From contig CANQJV010000009.1 of NCBI GenBank assembly GCA_947624295.1, forward strand, positions 1 to 60,763: 60,763 bases of DNA. The letters run 5' to 3'. Shown in pieces: positions 32,485 to 42,009 of the stretch (position 1 is the first letter of the stretch; each line of letters opens with the position of its first letter). The translations under genes were made by a program, and so were the position numbers. Below the pieces are notes generated by a model. It was not told the DNA's origin. It ran no database searches and saw only the letters and a program-made list of their open reading frames with translations. The stretch comes from an uncultured Ruminococcus sp. Lineage in GTDB: Bacteria; Bacillota; Clostridia; Oscillospirales; Ruminococcaceae.

Positions 32485-33336
32485 ATGATTTATATGAAAA
32501 GAGTTGTTACTATTCAAGATATATCTTGTTTCGGTAAATGTTCCCTCACTGTTGCTTTGCCGATAATTTCAGCTATGGGCATTGAAACTGCCGTTATTCC
32601 GACAGCAGTGCTTTCTACTCATACTGGCAAAGGCTTTACAGGGTACACATTTCACGATTTATCCGACGATATTTCGGGAATTTCGAATCACTGGAAAAGT
32701 ATGGACTTAAAATTCAATGCAATTTATACAGGTTATCTCGGCTCAATCTCTCAAGTGCAGATTATGTCCGATTTTTTCGATGATTTCGGCACTGATGACA
32801 ATTTCATTGTTGTTGACCCTGTTCTTGGCGATTCAGGGAAACTTTATGCAGGATTTACAGATGAATTTGTTTCGGAAATGCGCCGTTTATGTGCAAAAGC
32901 TGACTATATTCTGCCCAATATGACGGAAGCATCTTTTTTGCTGAGTACGCCGTATATTGAAGATTGCGACGAATTACAGGCGAAAGAAATTCTCCTGAAA
33001 CTTGCGGGACTTGGCTGTAAAACGCCTGTACTTACGGGAGTACGCAAGGGCGGACTTCACGGAGCAGGAGCGTATGATTCAGTAAAAAATGAATTCTATT
33101 TTGCGTACAGCAAGCATATTGACAGGAATTTGCACGGTACGGGTGATATTTTTGCAAGCGTTTTTACTGGAGCGGTTACTCTCGGGAAAAACCTCAGGAG
33201 GGCACTCGAAATATCAGTTAAATATATTTACGATTGCATTGAAGTCACAATGCCTTATTTTGAGGAAATGTGGTACGGGAATTGCTTTGAACTTTGTCTT
33301 GACAGGCTTATAAGTTACACAAAAGAAGATGAATAA
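32485..33336 (+). CDS. pdxY: Pyridoxal/pyridoxamine kinase
   Basis: A 283-residue ribokinase-fold enzyme that phosphorylates vitamin B6 vitamers at the 5' position with ATP. Supporting motifs are the N-terminal IQDISCFGKCSLTVALP, which is characteristic of PdxY/PdxK, the substrate-side STHTGKGF, VVDPVLGDSGK in the middle, and HGTGDIFASVF with the catalytic Asp near residue 220. Length is normal. AAGGA lies four bases before the ATG at 32485; MKRVVTI at 32494 is the other possible start. The gene stands alone with its own promoter. Confidence 0.85.
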   Translation: MIYMKRVVTIQDISCFGKCSLTVALPIISAMGIETAVIPTAVLSTHTGKGFTGYTFHDLSDDISGISNHWKSMDLKFNAIYTGYLGSISQVQIMSDFFDDFGTDDNFIVVDPVLGDSGKLYAGFTDEFVSEMRRLCAKADYILPNMTEASFLLSTPYIEDCDELQAKEILLKLAGLGCKTPVLTGVRKGGLHGAGAYDSVKNEFYFAYSKHIDRNLHGTGDIFASVFTGAVTLGKNLRRALEISVKYIYDCIEVTMPYFEEMWYGNCFELCLDRLISYTKEDE

Positions 33337-33534
33337 GAAGTTTCCTGAAATTATTTCAATACAAGAAATTTTTTGCAAAATCAGATTGTATATATACCGA
33401 ACTTTATTTTAACAATAACAAACGGCTATAATACATCAATTTTTGCATAAGCTGACAAGTGAAATTTCATCAATTTTTTCCTTAATTCAGCAGAAAATCA
33501 GTTATAAGTTAATTTATTTAATTTTATAAAACAC

Positions 33535-33563
33535 TTGCAATATAAGTGGATATGTGTTATAAT
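33535..33563 (+). promoter_or_regulatory. Promoter of the UDP-sugar pyrophosphorylase gene
   Basis: TTGCAA, 17 bases, TATAAT. The stretch 33337-33534 is AT-rich and shows no gene. Confidence 0.8.
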
Positions 33564-33595
33564 ATATAAAAATAAATAAAATGGAGATTAGAAAT

Positions 33596-34828
33596 ATGAT
33601 ATTTGAAAAAGCTAAAAATATTGTTGAAAAGTATAATCAGGAACACCTGCTTTATTTTTACGATGAATTAACCGGCACTGAACAGGCGGATTTGCTTAAT
33701 CAGATTGAGAAGATTGATTTTTCCTTGCTGGACAGCTTGAAACCTGAAAACAAGGCTGATACCAAAAAAGGCAAAATTGAACCGCTTACGAAAGCCGCAA
33801 CAATTGCTGATATTCAGCAGAACGCCGAAAAATATAGGAATATCGGCATTGAGGAAATCAGGAAAGGTAAAGTTGCCACTGTACTTTTAGCAGGCGGACA
33901 AGGCACTCGTCTTGGATTCGATAAGCCGAAAGGAATGTTCAATATAGGCGTGAACAAGGAACTTTATATATTTGAGTGCCTTATAAATAATCTTATGGAC
34001 GTTGTAAATATGGCAGGCGTATGGATTCCACTGCTCATTATGACGAGCGAAAAAAATAATGAAGATACTATGAATTTTTTCAAAGAAAAAAATTATTTCG
34101 GCTATAACAGCGATTATATCAGTTTTTTTGTTCAGGATATGGCACCTTCTGTTGATTTTGACGGGAAAATATATCTCGAAAGCAAATCAAGAATATCATT
34201 GTCACCTAACGGAAATGGCGGTTGGTTCTCGTCTATCGTGAGAGCAGGACTTCTTGATAAACTCAAAGCAGGCGGTGTGGAATGGCTTAATGTTTTTTCG
34301 GTGGATAACGTATTACAGCGGATTGCAGACCCTGCTTTTATCGGAGCAGTTATAAAATCCGGAAGTCAGTCGGGCAGCAAAGTTGTTGCAAAAACAAATC
34401 CGTCTGAACGTGTCGGAGCTATGTGCCTTGAAAACGGTATGCCATCAATTATTGAGTACTATGAACTCACTGAGGAAATGGCAAATCAACGGCTTGAAAA
34501 CGGTGAACTTGCGTACAGATTCGGAGTTACTCTGAATTATCTTTTCAGAATTGACAAGTTAGAAGATATAAACAAAGTAAAACTGCCTGTTCATATTGTT
34601 GAGAAAAAAATCCCTCATATTGACGAAAACGGTTGTGAAATAAATTCAGAAGTGCCGGACGGATATAAATTTGAAACGCTTATTCTTGATATGATTCATA
34701 TGTACGACAGTTGTTTACCGTATGAAGTTGACCGCAGAAAAGAATTTGCTCCCGTGAAAAATGCGGAGGGTGTTGATTCAGTAGACACGGCGAGGGAACT
34801 CCTCAGGGAAAACGGGGTTGAAATCTGA
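33596..34828 (+). CDS. UDP-sugar pyrophosphorylase (UDPGP type 1 family)
   Basis: A 410-residue nucleotidyltransferase that makes a UDP-sugar from UTP and a sugar 1-phosphate. The signature LLAGGQGTRLGFDKPKGMF (about residue 100) is the nucleotide-binding loop of the eukaryote-like UDP-N-acetylglucosamine/UDP-glucose pyrophosphorylases. NVFSVDNVLQRIADP and the KIPHIDE segment agree. ATG 33596 is preferred because GGAG stands nine bases before it; an ATG at 33581 lies over that site. Sugar specificity (GlcNAc, GalNAc or glucose) cannot be told. A hairpin (34843-34865) follows. Confidence 0.88.
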   Translation: MIFEKAKNIVEKYNQEHLLYFYDELTGTEQADLLNQIEKIDFSLLDSLKPENKADTKKGKIEPLTKAATIADIQQNAEKYRNIGIEEIRKGKVATVLLAGGQGTRLGFDKPKGMFNIGVNKELYIFECLINNLMDVVNMAGVWIPLLIMTSEKNNEDTMNFFKEKNYFGYNSDYISFFVQDMAPSVDFDGKIYLESKSRISLSPNGNGGWFSSIVRAGLLDKLKAGGVEWLNVFSVDNVLQRIADPAFIGAVIKSGSQSGSKVVAKTNPSERVGAMCLENGMPSIIEYYELTEEMANQRLENGELAYRFGVTLNYLFRIDKLEDINKVKLPVHIVEKKIPHIDENGCEINSEVPDGYKFETLILDMIHMYDSCLPYEVDRRKEFAPVKNAEGVDSVDTARELLRENGVEI

Positions 34829-34842
34829 ATATCATAGAACTA

Positions 34843-34865
34843 CAGCGGACTTTGAATGTCCGCTG
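34843..34865 (+). terminator. Hairpin after the pyrophosphorylase gene
   Basis: CAGCGGAC and GTCCGCTG around a 7-nt loop, with only a weak T-run after it. It may be a partial terminator; the ABC genes begin 21 bases later. Confidence 0.5.
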
Positions 34866-34885
34866 AAATTATGTGAGGGGAAAAT

Positions 34886-36607
34886 ATGAAGAAACTTTTA
34901 AGATTTTTAAGAAATTACAAAAAAGAACTTGTTTTCGGACCTTTTTTCAAGCTGTTGGAGGCAATATTTGAACTCATTGTTCCTGTTGTAATGGCGGATA
35001 TAATTGACAAGGGTATCGCCAACAATGACAGCAGTTATATTATTAAAAAAATTATCATAATAGTTATTCTTGGTGTGTGCGGACTTGCTTTCGCCCTGAC
35101 TTGCCAGTATCTTGCGGCAAAATGCGCTTATGGTTTTGGTACTGAACTGCGTGAGGCACTGTATAAGCATATAAATTCGCTTTCGCATAGCAGTGTTGAC
35201 AGAATCGGCACGGCATCGCTTGTGAACAGGCTCACAAACGACACGAATACTGTTCAGGACGGCGTAAACAGGTTCATACGTCTTGCTGTACGTGCCCCGT
35301 TTCTTGTAATAGGTGCAGCTGTTATGGCGGTGACAATTGACTTGAAATTATCGCTGATATTTTTCATAGCGGCACCGCTTATTTCAGCGATTATATTTTT
35401 CATTATGCGTAAAACAATCCCTATGTACAAAGAAACTCAGCAGAAACTTGACAGAGCGGCATTGCTCACACGGGAAAATATAGAGGGTACACGTGTTATA
35501 CGTGCGTTTTCACGTCAACAGGAAGAAATTGACGAATTTAACAAAGCTGTTGACGATATTTCGGTGAGTTCAATAGCAGTCGGTAAAATTTCCGCAATTC
35601 TGAATCCCGCATCTTTTATGATTATGAACCTCGGTATAGTTGCGATTTTATGGTTCGGCGGAGTACGTATTGACAGCGGAAGCCTCACGCAAGGCGAACT
35701 TACAGCGTTTACAAACTATATGACACAAATTCTGCTTGCGCTTGTGGCACTTGCAAATCTTGTTGTTATATTTACAAAATCATTTGCTTCAGCGAACAGA
35801 GTAAGTGAAATATTTGACATATTACCCGAGGAAAACGGTACAGCAATCCCCGAAAAAAACAGCGGAAATATTATTGAGTTCAGGAATGTTTCGTTCAGAT
35901 ATGACGGAGCAGGTGATAATTCTGTTGACGGGATTTCTTTCACGCTGAAACGTGGTGAAATGCTTGGTATTATAGGCGGTACAGGCAGCGGAAAATCTAC
36001 AATGGCATCACTTATTCCGTGCTTTTACCGTGCTACGAACGGTGAAGTTATTGTTTCAGGTAAAAATGTAAACGAATGCGATGTTGATTCACTCCGGCGG
36101 ATTATAGGCTTAGTACCGCAAAAAGCAGTTCTGTTTACAGGGACTGTCCGTGATAATATGAAGTGGCGGAATGAAAATGCAACTGATGATGAAATAATAT
36201 CAGCGTTGAAAACGGCACAAGCATGGGAATTTGTTGAGAAAATGCCCGATAAACTTGATACATACATAGCACAAGGCGGAAGAAATCTTTCGGGAGGACA
36301 ACGGCAGCGTATATCAATAGCACGGGCATTAGTTGGTAAACCTGAAATAATTATTCTTGACGACTCAACAAGTGCCCTTGACTACGCAACAGATTTGAGA
36401 CTCCGTAAAGCATTGCGGACTGATATGGCGGATACAACTGTAATAATGATTTCCCAGCGGACTACTTCTATTAAAGATGCTGATAAAATAATTGTTATGG
36501 ACGACGGTAATTCTGTCGGAATAGGCACTCACAACGAACTGCTTGAAACGTGTGAAGTTTACCACGAAATATATCAGTCGCAAATGAATGAAAAGGAGGG
36601 TGAATAG
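34886..36607 (+). CDS. ABC exporter, half-transporter 1
   Basis: A 573-residue fused permease-ATPase. Six transmembrane helices (about 1-310) precede a nucleotide-binding domain with Walker A GGTGSGKST, Q-loop VPQKAVLF, signature LSGGQRQR and Walker B IIILDDSTSALD. The residue after Walker B is Asp instead of the catalytic Glu (LDD), so this half carries a probably degenerate ATP site, as is usual in heterodimeric exporters. It pairs with the next gene. The signature sequence itself is normal. Substrate is likely a drug, peptide or lipid; not determinable here. Confidence 0.92.
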   Translation: MKKLLRFLRNYKKELVFGPFFKLLEAIFELIVPVVMADIIDKGIANNDSSYIIKKIIIIVILGVCGLAFALTCQYLAAKCAYGFGTELREALYKHINSLSHSSVDRIGTASLVNRLTNDTNTVQDGVNRFIRLAVRAPFLVIGAAVMAVTIDLKLSLIFFIAAPLISAIIFFIMRKTIPMYKETQQKLDRAALLTRENIEGTRVIRAFSRQQEEIDEFNKAVDDISVSSIAVGKISAILNPASFMIMNLGIVAILWFGGVRIDSGSLTQGELTAFTNYMTQILLALVALANLVVIFTKSFASANRVSEIFDILPEENGTAIPEKNSGNIIEFRNVSFRYDGAGDNSVDGISFTLKRGEMLGIIGGTGSGKSTMASLIPCFYRATNGEVIVSGKNVNECDVDSLRRIIGLVPQKAVLFTGTVRDNMKWRNENATDDEIISALKTAQAWEFVEKMPDKLDTYIAQGGRNLSGGQRQRISIARALVGKPEIIILDDSTSALDYATDLRLRKALRTDMADTTVIMISQRTTSIKDADKIIVMDDGNSVGIGTHNELLETCEVYHEIYQSQMNEKEGE

Positions 36608-36608
36608 T

Positions 36609-38348
36609 ATGGCGAAAACTATTGCAAGAATTTTCACCTATGCAAAGCCCTATATTCTGCACTTTATTCTTACAGTAATCTTTGCACTTATAGGCGTATC
36701 ACTTTCGCTTACTGTTCCTGTTTACATCGGAAAAGCTGTTGACGTGTGTATAGGCGCAGGAGAAGTTGATTTTGGCGAACTTGCTGAAATCGCTGTTATA
36801 TTGGGGATAATGGTGATTGCAAGCGGATTTTTCCAGTGGCTGATGAGTCTTTGCACAAATAAATTAGCATTTTTAACAGTACGTGATTTACGTGCGGACG
36901 TGTTCGCAAAATTAGAGCGAGTACCGGTTAAATATATTGACAAATCCACAAAAGGCGAACTTACAAGCCGTGTAATCAATGATATTGAAATAGTTTCAGA
37001 CGGACTTTTACAAGGATTCACGCAGTTTTTCAGCGGAATTATCACAATAATAGGCACACTTGTTTTTATGATGTTTATTAACGTGAAAATTGCACTTGTT
37101 GTTGTAATTCTCACACCGCTTTCTTTTATTGTTGCCTCTAAAATTACAAAAGCATCACACGATTCGTATATGAAACAGTCTAAAATGCGTGGTGATATGG
37201 TGAGTTTTGCGGAAGAAATGGCAGGTAATCAGAAAATTGTCAAGGCTTTTGTATACGATAAGCGTGCGGAAGAAAAATTCAGCGAAATAAACAAAAAATA
37301 CGGCGAAATTGGTATAAAAGCAACATTTTTCAGTTCGATGACGAATCCTACAACACGTTTTGTAAATAATCTTATTTATGCAGCAGTCGGACTTATGGGC
37401 GCAATGGGTGCAATAGGGTCAATTTCGTTTATCGGCAAAATGACTGTTGGTAATCTGTCAAGTTTTCTTGCGTATTCAAATCAGTATACGAAACCGTTCA
37501 ATGAAATTTCGGGTGTTTTTGCGGAATTACAAAACGCTGTTGCATCGGCACAAAGAGTATTCAATGTACTTGATGAGGACGAAGTAAGCGATGATTCTGA
37601 CAAGAAAAAACTCATGGACTGCAATGGTGAAATAAGTTTCAAGAACGTATGTTTTTCGTATAATCCCGAAACAAAACTTATTCAGAATTTCAGCCTTGAT
37701 GTTGATTCGGGACAGCGTATAGCAATAGTAGGACCTACAGGTTGCGGTAAATCAACGATAATCAATCTTTTACTGCGATTTTACGATATTGACAGCGGTC
37801 AGATAGTAATATCAGGTAACAATATTATGGATATAAGCCGTGACAGCCTCCGGAACAATTTCGGAATGGTATTGCAGGAAACATGGGTATTTACGGGGAC
37901 AGTTGCGGAAAATATAAGTTACGGTATGCCTGATGCAACTCGTGAACAGATAATTCAGGCGGCAAAAGCTGTACACGCACACGGATTCATCAAACGTCTT
38001 GCAAACGGCTATGATACAGTGATTTCAGAGGACAGCGGACTTTCGCAGGGTCAAAAGCAACTGATATGTATTGCAAGGATAATGCTGATGAATCCGCCTA
38101 TGCTTATACTTGACGAGGCAACAAGTTCAATAGATTTACGGACGGAACACCGCATACAACGTGCATTTACGAAACTTATGCAGGGCAAGACGAGTTTCAT
38201 AATAGCACATAGATTGTCAACTATAAAGCATTCTGATGTTATACTTGTGATGAACAGCGGAAATATTATAGAGCAGGGCAATCACAAGGAACTTATGGCG
38301 CAAGGTGGTTTTTATGCTGAACTCTATAACAGTCAGTTTGAATCATAA
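36609..38348 (+). CDS. ABC exporter, half-transporter 2
   Basis: A 579-residue fused permease-ATPase. Walker A is GPTGCGKST, the signature reads LSQGQKQL and Walker B is MLILDEATSSID, so the catalytic Glu is present. Together with the preceding gene it forms an asymmetric heterodimer: one consensus and one degenerate site. The ATG lies one base after the preceding stop, with AAGGAGGG just before it. A strong terminator follows. Confidence 0.93.
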   Translation: MAKTIARIFTYAKPYILHFILTVIFALIGVSLSLTVPVYIGKAVDVCIGAGEVDFGELAEIAVILGIMVIASGFFQWLMSLCTNKLAFLTVRDLRADVFAKLERVPVKYIDKSTKGELTSRVINDIEIVSDGLLQGFTQFFSGIITIIGTLVFMMFINVKIALVVVILTPLSFIVASKITKASHDSYMKQSKMRGDMVSFAEEMAGNQKIVKAFVYDKRAEEKFSEINKKYGEIGIKATFFSSMTNPTTRFVNNLIYAAVGLMGAMGAIGSISFIGKMTVGNLSSFLAYSNQYTKPFNEISGVFAELQNAVASAQRVFNVLDEDEVSDDSDKKKLMDCNGEISFKNVCFSYNPETKLIQNFSLDVDSGQRIAIVGPTGCGKSTIINLLLRFYDIDSGQIVISGNNIMDISRDSLRNNFGMVLQETWVFTGTVAENISYGMPDATREQIIQAAKAVHAHGFIKRLANGYDTVISEDSGLSQGQKQLICIARIMLMNPPMLILDEATSSIDLRTEHRIQRAFTKLMQGKTSFIIAHRLSTIKHSDVILVMNSGNIIEQGNHKELMAQGGFYAELYNSQFES

Positions 38349-38353
38349 AAAAG

Positions 38354-38376
38354 AACTCCCTTTTATAAAGGGAGTT
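38354..38376. terminator. Terminator between convergent genes
   Basis: AACTCCC and GGGAGTT with A-rich and T-rich flanks. It can serve both the ABC operon and the minus-strand transporter gene. Confidence 0.85.
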
Positions 38377-38395
38377 TTGTATATGTTGTATAAAC

Positions 38396-39607
38396 TTATT
38401 TGAATATCAACAGCAATACTTGTGCAACAATTACAATTGAGATGAGTGCTACAGGGTAAGTAGCTGCATAAGCTGATGCAACATCTTCCGTACCTGATGT
38501 ACTGATAAGAGTACCGAGCGCAGGAGTTGAGGTCATACCGCCTGTAATTGAACCGAGATTGTTGAGCAGGCTGAGTTTGAGAACATATTTGGCGAAAATG
38601 AATCCGAGAATCATTGGTAAAACGGTCATAATTATGCCGTACAAGAAGAAAATCGGGTCAAAATATTCTATGAATTTCGCACCGCCTGAAACTCCCGCAC
38701 CTATGAGGAACATCATAAGCCCAAATTCACGGAATACTTTTAGTGTTGAATCAACAGGCATTACGGACACTTTGCCGAAATGACCGAAATGACCGAAGAT
38801 AAGCGATATAAGCAGACAGCCTCCTGTTGTTGAAAGAGAAAAGTTCTTGAATTTGAATGAGCCGACAAAAATACCGATTGCAGCAGCAAGGGCAAACGGC
38901 ATAATACCAAAATCGTCCATTTTAATAAGTTTACCGCCATATGATTTCTTAGTTGACTTTGAATCAGAAATAACAAGTTTTTTGCGTTCTTCAGCCATAT
39001 CAGCTTTCATAAATTTAGGCACAAGCTGTACGAAAAGTACAACGCCGATTACACCGAAAATATATGCGATTGCGTAGCCGACTGAAACAACGTCTTTAAG
39101 TTCCCCGTCACCTACAGCGTCCTTAGCAGCTGAAAATCCCGGGGTACTTGTCAGTGCGCCCGAAAGAAGTCCCGTCATCATAGCAGAAAATTCGTCATTT
39201 GTAAGGTCAGTGAAGTTTCTGCCGATAACTATACAGCCTGCACAAGCAAGCCCTCCGCTTAAAATGATTATTACAGCGAGTATTACGTAAGATTTGAAAT
39301 TTTTCTTGAAATTGCCGAAAAAGTTAGGACCTGCGATGAATCCGACAGCTGTTACAAATAGTACAAGCCCGAGATTTTCAACAATTTTCAGCGCATTTCC
39401 TACAAATTCCGCATTCATTTCAGCTGAAAGTTTATCGTAGAAAATACAGCCGTATACAAGTGCAATTATAAAAACGCCGGCAGTTCCGAGAGATACGCCT
39501 TTGATAGTGATTCTTCCCAGTATATAGCCGATTGCGGAAATTAAAACAATAGATATCATCAGAAAAGACACATCGTGAATTGAAAGAATACCGTTAAATA
39601 AGTCCAT
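38396..39607 (-). CDS. Aspartate:alanine-exchanger-family transporter (candidate succinate exporter)
   Basis: A 403-residue membrane protein with 10-11 helices in two repeats. The conserved repeat motifs GLLSGALTSTPGFSAA (about 145) and GSITGGMTSTPALGTL (about 357) are those of the AspT/YidE/YbjL duplication. The ATG 39607 has AAAGGT upstream; the longer frame from 39664 runs back into the intergenic hairpin. The gene lies 93 bases after the fumarate reductase flavoprotein gene on the same strand. The family includes SucE1 of Corynebacterium glutamicum, a succinate exporter, so succinate export or dicarboxylate exchange is a good hypothesis. Aspartate exchange cannot be excluded. Confidence 0.85.
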   Translation of the reverse strand: MDLFNGILSIHDVSFLMISIVLISAIGYILGRITIKGVSLGTAGVFIIALVYGCIFYDKLSAEMNAEFVGNALKIVENLGLVLFVTAVGFIAGPNFFGNFKKNFKSYVILAVIIILSGGLACAGCIVIGRNFTDLTNDEFSAMMTGLLSGALTSTPGFSAAKDAVGDGELKDVVSVGYAIAYIFGVIGVVLFVQLVPKFMKADMAEERKKLVISDSKSTKKSYGGKLIKMDDFGIMPFALAAAIGIFVGSFKFKNFSLSTTGGCLLISLIFGHFGHFGKVSVMPVDSTLKVFREFGLMMFLIGAGVSGGAKFIEYFDPIFFLYGIIMTVLPMILGFIFAKYVLKLSLLNNLGSITGGMTSTPALGTLISTSGTEDVASAYAATYPVALISIVIVAQVLLLIFK

Positions 39608-39665
39608 AATTATCTTTACCTTTCTTTGAAATTTTGTATAATATGGCAAAAAGTCTTTTCGCACA

Positions 39666-39691
39666 AATCGACGGACAAATGTCCGCCGATT
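39666..39691 (-). terminator. Hairpin between fumarate reductase and transporter genes
   Basis: AATCGaCGGACA and TGTCCGcCGATT with one mismatch and a 2-nt loop. No long T-run follows at once (TTTGTGCG), so it may weaken, not end, transcription into the transporter gene. Confidence 0.5.
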
Positions 39692-39700
39692 TTATGTTTA

Positions 39701-41305
39701 TTATTTTGACTTTCTTGCGTAATGCGGAAGAAGCATTGGGGAAGCAGTATTATTTTCAATTCCTGCTTGTGCAAGTTCATTGTTGAATTTTTCAATATGT
39801 GCAAGCGTGAGTTTTTCGGGTATCGCTATGGATTTTGCTTTCATAGCCGCATTTTTACCTGCATCACGTCCGAAAACAATAACATCAAGGAGCGAGTTAC
39901 CCATAAGTCTGTTTCTGCCGTGAATACCTCCCGCAACTTCACCTGCGGCATAAAGATTTTCAACATCAGTTGAGCAGTCAACGCTGATATTAAGTCCGCC
40001 ATTCTGATAGTGGAGCGTAGGGTAAACAAGAATAGGCTCTTTGCGTATATCAATACCGTATTTACCGAACATACGCATCATAGCAGGGATTCTTTTTTCG
40101 ATAGTACCCTCACCGTTTTTGTACTCAATCATAGGCGTATCAAGCCATACAGCTTTCCCAAGACCTGTATCAATACCTTTGTTGCGTTCAGTGCATTCAC
40201 GTATAATAGAGGCTGCTGTAACGTCACGTGTTTCGAGAGGGTGCATGAAAACTTCGCCGTCAATATTAACAAGTTTTGCACCGAGTGAACGTACTTTTTC
40301 AGTAACAAGTGCCCCGAAAATCTGTTCAGGATAACCTGTACCTGTCGGGTGATACTGGAGAGTATCAGCGTAAAGAAGTCCTGCGCCGACTCTGTACCCG
40401 AGAATAAGACCGTCAGCAGTTGCACCGTAATGGTTGGAAGTCGGGAAACCTTGATAATGAAGTCTGCCTGCACCGCCTGTTGCAATGATTACAGTTTTAG
40501 CACGTGCGACAAGAAGTTCTTTAGTTTCCATATTCATAAGGACTGCACCACCAGCTTTGCCGTTTTCGTCGAGGATAATTTCAACAGCAGCAGTGAAATC
40601 GATTACGGGAATACCACGGTTAAGAACCTCATCACGGAGAGTACGCATAATTTCAGCACCGGAATAGTCCTTTGCAGCGTGCATTCTTTTACGGGAAGTA
40701 CCTCCGCCATGTGTTGTAATCATTGTTCCGTCAGGTTCTTTGTCAAATTCAACGCCGAGTTTGTTAAGCCACTGAATAGCAGACGGAGCTTTTGTGACAA
40801 GATTTTTAACAAGTTCAGGTTTTGCAGCAAAATGACCTCCGCCAAAAGCATCTATATAGTGTATAGCAGGAGAATCGTTAGGCTTGTCAGCCGCTTGAAT
40901 ACCTCCCTCAGCCATCATTGTATTTGCGTCACCTATACGGAGTTTTGTGACAATCATCGTTTTAACTCCTGTTTCATCAGCTTCAATTGCAGCAGATGCA
41001 CCTGCTCCGCCTCCGCCTATAATAAGCACATCTGTATCATAATCGGGCTTGTTCAGGTCAACATCTTCTGCACTGATACGGCTTTTTCCCTGTAAAAGTT
41101 CAGCAAGTTGTGAGGGGACTTTGTCGCCTTTGTTCACGCCTGCCGAAAGAACAGTAAATTCGTCCTGTTTGTAATCGGGGTGAAAAGCCGCAAGAAGTGT
41201 ATCTTTTTCTTCAGCCGTCATTCTTCTCGGCTCAAGATTTGCGTTTTCAGCTCTTTTTTCGGCAACAATTTCAGCAAGTTCATTAAGTTTATCAATTTTG
41301 TACAT
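39701..41305 (-). CDS. frdA: Soluble fumarate reductase/thiol:fumarate-reductase-like flavoprotein
   Basis: A 534-residue FAD enzyme reducing fumarate to succinate. Visible: Rossmann motif IGGGGAGASAA (about 95), ANTMMAEGGIQAA (about 126), HGGGTSRKRMHAA, HPTGTGYPE, TEKVRSLG with the probable catalytic Arg, and HGRNRLMGNSLLD near the C-terminus. In membrane SdhA/FrdA the ANTMM position carries SHTxx, whose His binds FAD covalently; here it is Asn, so FAD is probably held non-covalently as in TfrA and aspartate oxidase. There is no signal peptide. The first 80 residues are an extra N-terminal segment. ATG 41305 has AGGAGG before it. It is the last gene of the hdr-flx-frd operon. Confidence 0.88.
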   Translation of the reverse strand: MYKIDKLNELAEIVAEKRAENANLEPRRMTAEEKDTLLAAFHPDYKQDEFTVLSAGVNKGDKVPSQLAELLQGKSRISAEDVDLNKPDYDTDVLIIGGGGAGASAAIEADETGVKTMIVTKLRIGDANTMMAEGGIQAADKPNDSPAIHYIDAFGGGHFAAKPELVKNLVTKAPSAIQWLNKLGVEFDKEPDGTMITTHGGGTSRKRMHAAKDYSGAEIMRTLRDEVLNRGIPVIDFTAAVEIILDENGKAGGAVLMNMETKELLVARAKTVIIATGGAGRLHYQGFPTSNHYGATADGLILGYRVGAGLLYADTLQYHPTGTGYPEQIFGALVTEKVRSLGAKLVNIDGEVFMHPLETRDVTAASIIRECTERNKGIDTGLGKAVWLDTPMIEYKNGEGTIEKRIPAMMRMFGKYGIDIRKEPILVYPTLHYQNGGLNISVDCSTDVENLYAAGEVAGGIHGRNRLMGNSLLDVIVFGRDAGKNAAMKAKSIAIPEKLTLAHIEKFNNELAQAGIENNTASPMLLPHYARKSK

Positions 41306-41319
41306 GACCAAAAACCTCC

Positions 41320-41994
41320 TTACTTCTCTATCTCACGTGTATTATAAAGTTCTTTGATTTCTTCAATCGGTTTCTGCATCAAATCCTCTATAAGTGAATC
41401 AAATTTGCCTTGTTCAATTTCGTCTACACGTTCAGCAAGATGACCGCATTCAGGAGCAATATATTTACCGTTCAGACGGCGTGCAAGCATAGCAACCTGA
41501 GGGTGCGAGATTCCCGCAGGACAGCGTGAGGAACATACTCCGCACATAACGCAGTCGAAACTTTCTTCAGCACATTTGTCATATTCACCACGTTGTGCAT
41601 AAGCTATATACTGCATAACGTTGAGTTCCTGTGTACAAGCCTTTGTGCAGGCATTACAGCCGATACAAGCGTAAATTTCGGGGTAAAGCTGCATCATAAT
41701 CTGTTGGTCGGGTTTTATTTCTTCGATATTGTAAACTTTTTTGACAAGCGGAAAGAACGGGAGTGTTGCAACGTACATACCCTCCTGTACTTCAGTCTGA
41801 CAGGCAAGACACGCATGAAGTTCCTGCTTATCCTTTATTCTGTAAATAGTTGCACAAGCACCGCAGAAACCGTTTCTGCAGCCACAACCACGTACAAGTT
41901 CATATCCTGCATATTCCATAGCCGTCATAATTGTAAGACCTGCCGGCACCTGATATTTTTTGCCGAACAGATAAACATTTACCATATTATCCAT
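41320..41994 (-). CDS. frdB: Iron-sulfur subunit of the fumarate reductase (TfrB/HdrC-like)
   Basis: A 224-residue protein with an N-terminal 2Fe-2S ferredoxin domain (CGCRNGFCGAC and CLAC, about 36-66) and a C-terminal helical domain with two 4Fe-4S motifs: CIGCNACTKACTQ (about 110-122) and CVMCGVCSSRCP (about 148-159). It is shaped like the first half of thiol:fumarate reductase subunit B. The CCG domains, which complete TfrB, are absent here but exist as the separate HdrB protein at 47623. There is no membrane anchor gene nearby. AAAGGAG precedes the ATG. It probably carries electrons from HdrBC to the flavoprotein. Confidence 0.85.
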   Translation of the reverse strand: MDNMVNVYLFGKKYQVPAGLTIMTAMEYAGYELVRGCGCRNGFCGACATIYRIKDKQELHACLACQTEVQEGMYVATLPFFPLVKKVYNIEEIKPDQQIMMQLYPEIYACIGCNACTKACTQELNVMQYIAYAQRGEYDKCAEESFDCVMCGVCSSRCPAGISHPQVAMLARRLNGKYIAPECGHLAERVDEIEQGKFDSLIEDLMQKPIEEIKELYNTREIEK

Positions 41995-42009
41995 GCTTTT
42001 AACTCCTTT

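Noticed and set aside
40349..41095. Long plus-strand frames over the fumarate reductase and Hdr/Flx genes
   Set aside because: They are opposite-strand frames of conserved enzymes, rich in Cys, Phe and Ser, without ribosome sites.
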